Source: Microbacterium sufflavum
GTDB lineage: Bacteria; Actinomycetota; Actinomycetes; Actinomycetales; Microbacteriaceae
Reading direction: 5' to 3'
Assembly (NCBI RefSeq): GCF_023101165.1
Contig: NZ_CP078076.1
Coordinates: 2,852,001 to 2,916,000 of the forward strand
DNA length: 64,000 bases
Shown in pieces: positions 58,471 to 64,000 of the stretch. The notes under the pieces were generated by a model. That model was not told the origin of the DNA, ran no database searches, and saw only the letters and a list, made by a program, of their open reading frames with translations. How positions within the stretch are numbered: position 1 is the first letter of the stretch; every line of letters begins with the position of its first letter. The position numbers and the translations under genes are program-made.

Positions 58471-60455
58471 GCCAGGTCCCCGGCCGTCTGCACCAGGGCG
58501 TGGCTGTCGATGGCAGCGCGGATGCGGTCGACCGCCTGCGCGATCGGCACGCCGTTCTCCTGCGAGCCGTCGCGGTAGCGGAAGGAGACGGTGCCAGCGG
58601 CCCGGTCCTGCTCCCCGGCGATCAGCAGCAGCGGGACCTTGCCGGTCGTGTGCGTGCGGATCTTCTTCTGCATGCGGTCGTCGGAGGTGTCGAGCTCGGC
58701 ACGCACACCGCGGGAGCGGAGCGTGTCGATCACCTCACCCAGATAGTCGGCGAAGTCGTCCGCGACCGGGATCCCCACGACCTGTACCGGCGAGAGCCAT
58801 ACCGGGAAGTCGCCCGCATAGTGCTCGAGGAGGATCGCGAAGAACCGCTCGATCGAGCCGAACAGCGCCCGGTGGATCATGATCGGACGCTTCTTCTGGC
58901 CGTCCTTGTCCATGAACTCGAGGTCGAAGCGCTCGGGCAGGTTGGGGTCGACCTGCACCGTGGACAGCTGCCACGTGCGGCCGATCGCATCGCGCGTCTT
59001 CAGGTCGATCTTCGGCCCGTAGAACGCCGCCTCGCCCGGCACCTCGGTGAGCTTGAGACCGGAGGCCACGGCCACGCGGCGCAGGGCGTCGGTGGACGAC
59101 TCCCAGAACTCGTCCGAGCCGATCCACTTCGACTTCTCGTCGTCCTTCATCGACAGCTCGAGCTCGAAGTCGGTGAGGCCGAAGTCGCGGAGCATCGAGA
59201 GGATGAACTCGAGGACCTTGCCGACCTCCTCCTCCAGCTGCTCGGGTGTGACGAACAGGTGCGAGTCGTCCTGCGTGAAGCCGCGCACCCGCGTGAGGCC
59301 GTGCAGGGCCCCGGAGAGTTCGTTGCGGTAGACCGTGCCGTTCTCCGCGAACCGCAGCGGGAGGTCGCGATAGCTGCGCGCGCGCTCCTTGTAGATGAGG
59401 ATGTGCATCGGGCAGTTCATGGGCTTCAGGTAGTAGTCCTGGCCCTGCTTGGTGATCTCGCCGTTCTCGTCGCGCTCCTCGTCCATGACGATGGGCGGGA
59501 ACATGCCGTCCTTGTAGGTGACGAGGTGGTTCGAGGTGAGGAAGAGGTCTTCCTTGGAGATGTGCGGCGTGTACACGTAGGTGTAGCCGCCCTCGATGTG
59601 CCGCTTGCGCGCGTGCTGCTCCATCTCGCCGCGCACCACGCCGCCGCGCGGATGCCAGACGCTCAGGCCCGACCCGATCTCCTCGGGGAAGGAGAACAGG
59701 TCGAGCTCCTTGCCGAGTCGCCGGTGGTCGCGCTTGGCGGCCTCCTCCAGCCGGTGCTGGTACGCGCGCAGCTCGTCCTTCGTGGGCCAGGCGGTGCCGT
59801 AGATGCGCTGCAGCTGCGGGTTCTTCTCGCTGCCGCGCCAGTAGGCGGCGGCGATGCGCGTGAGGTCCCAGCCGTTGCCGATCATGCGCGTGTTGGGCAG
59901 ATGCGGCCCGCGGCAGAGGTCCTTCCAGACGACCTCGCCGTCGCGGGTCGTGTTGTCGTAGATCGTGAGCTCGCCCTCGCCCACCTCGACCGACGCGCCC
60001 TCGGCCGCCTCCTTGCCGCCCTTGAGCCCGATCAGCTCGAGCTTGAACGGCTCGTCGGCGAGCTCCGCGCGCGCCTCGTCATCGGTCACGACACGACGCA
60101 CGAAGCGCTGGCCCTCGCGGACGATGCGCTGCATCTCCTTCGTGATGGCCTTGATGTCCTCCGGCGTGAACGGGGTGTCGACGCCGAAGTCGTAGTAGAA
60201 CCCGTCGGTGATGGGCGGGCCGATGCCGAGGTTCGCCTGCGGGTTGATGCGCTGCACGGCCTGCGCGAGCACGTGCGCGGCCGAGTGGCGCAGGATGTTC
60301 AGGCCGTCGGGGCTGTCGATCGTGACCGGCTCGACCTGCTCGGTGCCGGTCAGGGTCGTGGCGAGGTCCTTGAGCTCGCCGTTGACGCGCATCGCGACGA
60401 CGTTTCGGTCAGAGAACAGGGCGAAGCCGTCGGTCGGCTGGGCGTTTTCAGGCAC
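58467..60455 (-). CDS. thrS: threonyl-tRNA synthetase
   Basis: 662 residues. TGS domain at the N-terminus, editing SAD-like domain with [11 protein letters not shown], class II core with motif 2 [15 protein letters not shown] and zinc ligands including the Cys of [12 protein letters not shown], and an anticodon-binding C-terminus ([17 protein letters not shown]). GTG 60455 with GGAG upstream; TAGCCT at 60487-60482 is a likely -10, giving a leader of about 20 nt, too short for a T-box. Confidence 0.97.
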   Translation of the reverse strand: MPENAQPTDGFALFSDRNVVAMRVNGELKDLATTLTGTEQVEPVTIDSPDGLNILRHSAAHVLAQAVQRINPQANLGIGPPITDGFYYDFGVDTPFTPEDIKAITKEMQRIVREGQRFVRRVVTDDEARAELADEPFKLELIGLKGGKEAAEGASVEVGEGELTIYDNTTRDGEVVWKDLCRGPHLPNTRMIGNGWDLTRIAAAYWRGSEKNPQLQRIYGTAWPTKDELRAYQHRLEEAAKRDHRRLGKELDLFSFPEEIGSGLSVWHPRGGVVRGEMEQHARKRHIEGGYTYVYTPHISKEDLFLTSNHLVTYKDGMFPPIVMDEERDENGEITKQGQDYYLKPMNCPMHILIYKERARSYRDLPLRFAENGTVYRNELSGALHGLTRVRGFTQDDSHLFVTPEQLEEEVGKVLEFILSMLRDFGLTDFELELSMKDDEKSKWIGSDEFWESSTDALRRVAVASGLKLTEVPGEAAFYGPKIDLKTRDAIGRTWQLSTVQVDPNLPERFDLEFMDKDGQKKRPIMIHRALFGSIERFFAILLEHYAGDFPVWLSPVQVVGIPVADDFADYLGEVIDTLRSRGVRAELDTSDDRMQKKIRTHTTGKVPLLLIAGEQDRAAGTVSFRYRDGSQENGVPIAQAVDRIRAAIDSHALVQTAGDLA

Positions 60456-60481
60456 TGATCACTCCATCTGGGTCTGGATCT

Positions 60482-60487
60482 AGGCTA
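60482..60487 (-). promoter_or_regulatory. candidate -10 box for thrS-HIT
   Basis: TAGCCT on the minus strand, 26 nt before the thrS GTG. Same hexamer as at hisE, rarA and ruvC but at a leadered distance. Confidence 0.45.
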
Positions 60488-60513
60488 CTCGTATGGCCGG
60501 GGGCCGCCGACCG

Positions 60514-60876
60514 TCAGGCCACCGGCTCGGCCGAGGAGGACGCGGCCGCCGGGGCGAGGATGATGATCGCCGCGCCCACGAGCGCGACCGCCGACCCGAC
60601 CCAGTCCCAGACCGTGGGACGGAAACCGTCGACGATGATGCCCCAGGCGAGGGATCCGGCGATGAAGATCCCACCGTACGCGGCGAGCACCCTGCCGAAG
60701 TTCACGTCGGGCTGGAGCGCCGCGACGAAGCCGTACGCCCCCAGCGCCATGACCCCCAGGACCGCGAAGAGCCAACCGCGGTCCTCCTTGACGGCCTGCC
60801 AGATGAGCCAGGCACCGCCGATCTCGGCGACGGCGGCGAGGACGAACAGCACGACGATGCGGAAGACGGTCACCAC
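60514..60876 (-). CDS. YnfA/UPF0060-family small membrane protein
   Basis: 120 residues with four predicted transmembrane helices. [21 protein letters not shown] and [26 protein letters not shown] are hallmark YnfA sequences. Related to small multidrug resistance transporters, but the substrate is undefined. Two overlapping GTG codons are possible starts; the first (60876) is used. 38 bp separate it from the thrS -10 region. Confidence 0.85.
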   Translation of the reverse strand: MVTVFRIVVLFVLAAVAEIGGAWLIWQAVKEDRGWLFAVLGVMALGAYGFVAALQPDVNFGRVLAAYGGIFIAGSLAWGIIVDGFRPTVWDWVGSAVALVGAAIIILAPAAASSSAEPVA

Positions 60877-60943
60877 CTCAGTGTGTCAGGACACGAGGAC
60901 GGCTTCGCGAACGACGGGGCGCCGCAACCGCCGGACCGGACGG

Positions 60944-60949
60944 TAGCGT
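60944..60949 (+). promoter_or_regulatory. candidate leaderless -10 box for the DoxX-phr operon
   Basis: TAGCGT, then exactly 6 nt (GGCCCC), then ATG 60956, with no ribosome-binding site. Strong fit to a leaderless start. Confidence 0.6.
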
Positions 60950-60955
60950 GGCCCC

Positions 60956-61333
60956 ATGACCCGGACGATCGCCCGCTGGATCCTCGCTCTCGCCCTCGGC
61001 GCCGTCGGCGTGCTGCACTTCACGCAGACGCGCGGCTTCCGGGTGGTGGTGCCCGACTGGGCGACCGAGGCGACGCGGATGGACAAGGATGCCATCGTGA
61101 TCGCGTCGGGCGCCGTCGAGGTCGCGCTCGCCGCGGGACTGATCGCGCTGCCGCGGGAGCGCCGCCGGATCGGCTGGGCGACGGCGGGGTTCTTCGCCGC
61201 GGTCTTCCCCGGCAACTGGCATCAGTGGCGCACCGGACGCTCCACTCCGGGGCTCGACACGGACGCGCGTCGGTTCGGCCGTCTCTTCCTGCAACCGGCC
61301 CTGATCGCCTGGGCTCTGTGGGCGACGCGATGA
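60956..61333 (+). CDS. DoxX-like membrane protein
   Basis: 125 residues with about four hydrophobic segments, the first at 5-22 (ILALALGAVGVLHF). The layout (helix, TRGFRVVVPDW, then VASGAVEVALAAGLIAL) resembles DoxX-family proteins, whose function is poorly defined and may concern redox. The stop overlaps the photolyase start as ATGA, so the two are co-translated. Confidence 0.6.
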   Translation: MTRTIARWILALALGAVGVLHFTQTRGFRVVVPDWATEATRMDKDAIVIASGAVEVALAAGLIALPRERRRIGWATAGFFAAVFPGNWHQWRTGRSTPGLDTDARRFGRLFLQPALIAWALWATR

Positions 61334-62670
61334 CCTCCCCCTCGATCGTCTGGTTCCGCGACGACCTCCGCCTCGCCGACCATCCGGCGCTGCGTGCCGC
61401 GATGGATCGGGACGCGCCCGTGATCGCGATGTTCGTGCTCGACGAGGAGTCGCCGGGGATCCGCCCGCTCGGAGGTGCTGCGAAGTGGTGGCTGCATCAC
61501 TCGCTGCTCTCCCTCGACGAGCGGCTGCGGGATAAGGGCGCCCGGCTCGTGCTGCGGCGCGGCCCGGCCGAGCGCGTGGTGCACGAGGTCGTCGCGGAGA
61601 GCGGGGCGGGCGCCGTCTACTGGAACCGTCGATACGGGCGACCGGAGCGGGAGATCGACGCGGCGCTGAAGAGCTCGCTGCGCGATCAGGGCCTGACGGT
61701 GGAGTCATTCGCGGGCTCCCTGCTGCACGAGCCGTGGACCGTCACCACGGGCAGCGGCACGCACTACTCCGTCTTCACCCCGTTCTGGCGCGCCTGCCGC
61801 GCACTGCCCGCGCCCCGTGCTCCCCTGCCGGAGCCGCGCGAACTCGACGGGGTGGCGCGACCGCCGCGCTCCGATGCCCCGGGTGATTGGGAGCTGCTGC
61901 CCACGACACCGGATTGGGCGGGCGGTCTCCGCGACACCTGGGAGCCGGGCGAGCCGGCAGCACGACGGCGGCTGCGACACTTCCTCGACCACGATCTCCC
62001 GGCGTACGACGCGGCCAGGGACGCGCCGGCCGCCGGTGCGACCTCCCTGCTCTCCCCCCGGCTGCGCTGGGGCGAGCTGAGCCCGTTCACCGTGTGGGCC
62101 GAGGCGACCCGGGTCGAGGGCTCTGCACGGTTCCTGTCCGAGCTCGGCTGGCGCGAGTTCGCCTGGCACACGCTCTACCACTTCCCCGATCTGGCCACGA
62201 AGAACCTCCGGCCCGAGTTCGATGCGTTCCCCTGGCCGGGACTCGACCCGCGGCAGCTGGATGCCTGGCAGCACGGCGAGACCGGGATCCCCCTCGTCGA
62301 CGCGGGGATGCGCGAGCTGTGGCACACCGGGTACATGCACAACCGGGTGCGGATGGTGACCGCGTCCTTCCTCATCAAGAACCTGCTAATCGACTGGCGG
62401 CTCGGCGAGGAGTGGTTCTGGGACACGCTGGTCGATGCAGACGGCGCCAACAACGCGTTCAACTGGCAGTGGGTCGCGGGGTCCGGGGCGGACGCGGCCC
62501 CGTACTTCCGTGTGTTCAACCCGGAGCTGCAGGCGAAGAAGTTCGACGGGGACGGAGAGTACGTCGCGCGGTGGGCCCCCGATGCCCCGACCGCGCCGAT
62601 CGTCGACCTGGCCGAGACCCGCAAGGCCGCACTCGCGGCGTACGACGAGGTCAAGCGCGCGGGGGCGTGA
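61330..62670 (+). CDS. phr: deoxyribodipyrimidine photolyase
   Basis: 446 residues from ATG 61330. N-terminal photolyase domain IVWFRDDLRLADHPAL, then FAD-binding core with LGWREFAWHTLYHFPDL, LVDAGMRELWHTGYMHNRVRM and the DADGANNAFNWQWVAG motif typical of CPD photolyases. Light-driven repair of UV-induced pyrimidine dimers. Longer upstream reading frame is out-of-frame DoxX and YnfA DNA. Confidence 0.95.
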   Translation: MTSPSIVWFRDDLRLADHPALRAAMDRDAPVIAMFVLDEESPGIRPLGGAAKWWLHHSLLSLDERLRDKGARLVLRRGPAERVVHEVVAESGAGAVYWNRRYGRPEREIDAALKSSLRDQGLTVESFAGSLLHEPWTVTTGSGTHYSVFTPFWRACRALPAPRAPLPEPRELDGVARPPRSDAPGDWELLPTTPDWAGGLRDTWEPGEPAARRRLRHFLDHDLPAYDAARDAPAAGATSLLSPRLRWGELSPFTVWAEATRVEGSARFLSELGWREFAWHTLYHFPDLATKNLRPEFDAFPWPGLDPRQLDAWQHGETGIPLVDAGMRELWHTGYMHNRVRMVTASFLIKNLLIDWRLGEEWFWDTLVDADGANNAFNWQWVAGSGADAAPYFRVFNPELQAKKFDGDGEYVARWAPDAPTAPIVDLAETRKAALAAYDEVKRAGA

Positions 62671-62708
62671 AGCTACTCCTCGCTCGCACGATCGTCAACG
62701 GTCTGCGT

Positions 62709-62745
62709 CGGTGAGAACCGCCGACCTAGCGTCGGCACCTCACCG
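62709..62745. promoter_or_regulatory. nested inverted repeat upstream of the alcohol dehydrogenase
   Basis: CGGTGAG (62709-62715) pairs with CTCACCG (62739-62745), and inside it GCCGAC pairs with GTCGGC (62720-62736) around CTAGC. It lies 39 nt past the phr stop. It may be an operator for the following gene or a structure ending the phr transcript; no T-run follows. TAGCGT (62727-62732) inside it would be a -10. Confidence 0.5.
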
Positions 62746-62761
62746 CAGCTCGGAGGTCCCC

Positions 62762-62857
62762 ATGCTCGTCACTCCGGTGACATCACGGCACGACGCTCGT
62801 CCGGCCGCCTGCACCCCACCGATCGTCGAACGAGAGGAACAGTTATGCGCGCCATGA
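62762..62857 (+). CDS. possible 31-residue leader ORF before the alcohol dehydrogenase
   Basis: ATG 62762 has a strong GGAGG five nt upstream, and the frame runs 31 codons to a TGA at 62855-62857, overlapping the dehydrogenase start by 13 bp. The peptide has two Cys and several Arg and Pro and matches nothing I know. It could be a translated leader coupling into the next gene or a chance ORF. Confidence 0.35.
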   Translation: MLVTPVTSRHDARPAACTPPIVEREEQLCAP

Positions 62858-63993
62858 CGTACCGCGGACCCTACAAGGTCCAGGTCGCTGAGAAACCGGA
62901 CCCGCGGATCGAGCACCCGAACGACGCGATCGTGCGTGTCACGCACGCCGCGATCTGCGGGTCGGATCTGCACCTTTACCACGGCATGATGCCGGACACC
63001 CGGATCGGCCACACGTTCGGCCACGAGATCGTCGGCATCGTGCACGACGTCGGATCCTCGGTGCAGAGCCTCTCGGTCGGAGACCGGGTGATGGTGCCGT
63101 TCAACATCGCGTGCGGGTCCTGCTACTTCTGCACCCGCGGTCTCTTCTCGAACTGCCACAACGTGAACCCGAACGCGACGGCCGTAGGAGGCATCTACGG
63201 CTACTCCCACACGACGGGCGGCTACGACGGCGGGCAGGCGGAGTTCGTGCGCGTGCCCTTCGCCGACGTGGGACCCTCCGTCGTGCCGGACTGGCTCTCG
63301 TCGGAGGATGCGCTACTGCTCACCGACGCGTTCTCCACCGGGTACTTCGGCGCGCAGCTCGGCGACATCGCGGAGGGCGACACCGTCGCGGTCTTCGGTG
63401 CCGGACCCGTGGGTCTGGCCGCCGCCCGCTCGGCCTGGTTCCTCGGCGCAGGCCGGGTGATCGTCCTCGACCACCTGGATTACCGGCTCGACAAGGCCAG
63501 GGACTTCGCGTTCGCCGAGACGATGCACATCGGCGAGGTCGGCGACCCCGTGCTCGCCATGAAGAAGGCGACCGGATACCTGGGTGCCGACGTGGCGATC
63601 GACGCCGTGGGCGCGGAGGCCGACGGCAACCTCCTCCAGCACGTAACGGCGGCCAAGCTCAAGCTGCAGGGCGGGTCCCCCGTGGCCGTGAACTGGGCGA
63701 TCGACTCCGTGCGCAAAGGCGGGACCGTATCGATGATCGGCGCGTACGGCCCACTGGTATCCGCCGTGCGCCTCGGCGACGCGATGAACAAGGGCCTCAC
63801 GATCCGCGGCAACCAGGCACCCGTCCTGCGGCAGTGGCCGCGGTTGCTCGAGCACATCCAGGCTGGTCACGTGCGGCCGAGCGAGCTCCTGACGCACCGC
63901 TTCCCGCTCGAGCACATCGCCGAGGCCTACCACGTGTTCTCCAGCAAGCTGGACGACTGCATCAAACCCGTCATCACGATCGGAGAGGACTGA
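62845..63993 (+). CDS. zinc-dependent alcohol dehydrogenase (formaldehyde-dehydrogenase-like)
   Basis: 382 residues. Catalytic zinc: AAICGSDLHLYHG and GHEIVG; structural zinc: CGSCYFCTRGLFSNC; NAD site: FGAGPVGLAAARSAWFLGAG. The YGYSHTTGGYDGGQAEFVRVPFADV-type segment (here split around residues 119-143) is typical of glutathione-independent formaldehyde dehydrogenase-like enzymes. The substrate is not certain. GAGGAA precedes the ATG. An ATG at 63997, after GGAGAGGAC, probably starts another gene running off the right edge. Confidence 0.88.
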   Translation: MRAMTYRGPYKVQVAEKPDPRIEHPNDAIVRVTHAAICGSDLHLYHGMMPDTRIGHTFGHEIVGIVHDVGSSVQSLSVGDRVMVPFNIACGSCYFCTRGLFSNCHNVNPNATAVGGIYGYSHTTGGYDGGQAEFVRVPFADVGPSVVPDWLSSEDALLLTDAFSTGYFGAQLGDIAEGDTVAVFGAGPVGLAAARSAWFLGAGRVIVLDHLDYRLDKARDFAFAETMHIGEVGDPVLAMKKATGYLGADVAIDAVGAEADGNLLQHVTAAKLKLQGGSPVAVNWAIDSVRKGGTVSMIGAYGPLVSAVRLGDAMNKGLTIRGNQAPVLRQWPRLLEHIQAGHVRPSELLTHRFPLEHIAEAYHVFSSKLDDCIKPVITIGED

Positions 63994-64000
63994 GCCATGC

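Overview
The window is a very GC-rich, densely packed bacterial chromosome segment. I could support 64 protein-coding genes, including one cut by the left edge and one 31-codon ORF. There is no rRNA, tRNA, CRISPR array, insertion sequence, prophage or island-like composition. Gene order and content point to an actinobacterium, most likely Microbacteriaceae (Microbacterium-like). The evidence is a pyrR-pyrB-pyrC-(Rv1382-like)-carA-carB-pyrF-mIHF/gmk-rpoZ run as in Mycobacterium, a HGxxPAAW-type protein and a Trp-operon membrane protein in front of trpC, a thrS/HIT pair, and yebC beside ruvCAB. No stretch longer than about 205 bp lacks a gene.

Layout. Positions 1-35,700 form a nearly continuous minus-strand run. 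In transcription order (right to left) it contains a 62-residue membrane protein, alaS, ruvX, mltG, aroE, aroC, aroK, aroB, a GNAT acetyltransferase, aroQ, efp, nusB, a SNF2-type ATPase, a metallo-beta-lactamase/Rieske protein, the whole UMP pathway apart from the pyrD and pyrE steps, gmk, rpoZ, metK, priA, fmt, rsmB, rpe, hisE, hisG, hisF, hisI, two trp-linked membrane proteins, trpC and the start of trpB. Most junctions are ATGA/GTGA or TGATG overlaps. rpsD (terminated by a strong hairpin) and rarA follow, also on minus.

Positions 38,000-43,050 are more accessory: a small Ser/Pro-rich membrane protein, a HemD-fold/winged-helix regulator overlapping a NirB-like flavoprotein that lacks the siroheme domain, a DUF349 protein and an AbiEi-like protein. 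Positions 43,035-51,643 return to core minus-strand genes (rel, secF-secD-yajC, ruvB-ruvA-ruvC, yebC). Positions 51,769-57,921 are centred on pyridoxal phosphate: a PLP decarboxylase, an aminoglycoside-phosphotransferase-fold kinase, pdxT, pdxS, a divergent MocR regulator over a perfect 18-bp palindrome, and pdxY. The right end has an HIT-type Ap4A phosphorylase and thrS, a YnfA-like protein, a DoxX-like protein with a photolyase, and a zinc alcohol dehydrogenase.

The genes serve supply pathways (His, Trp, shikimate/chorismate, UMP, GDP, SAM, PLP), translation (aminoacyl-tRNA synthetases, EF-P, S4, Met-tRNA formylation), Sec export and recombination/repair. The most notable features are the fusion of a mycobacterial-type integration host factor domain to guanylate kinase, the MBL-Rieske protein with domains reversed relative to CMP-Neu5Ac hydroxylase, the siroheme-less NirB-like protein translationally coupled to a HemD-wHTH regulator, the PLP regulatory palindrome, genes missing from customary slots (trpE, coaBC, pgsA/pimA), and -10 hexamers at exactly leaderless distance from several start codons. 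I did not find a convincing wholly new multi-gene system. All function assignments come from reading motifs and gene context; no database search was possible.
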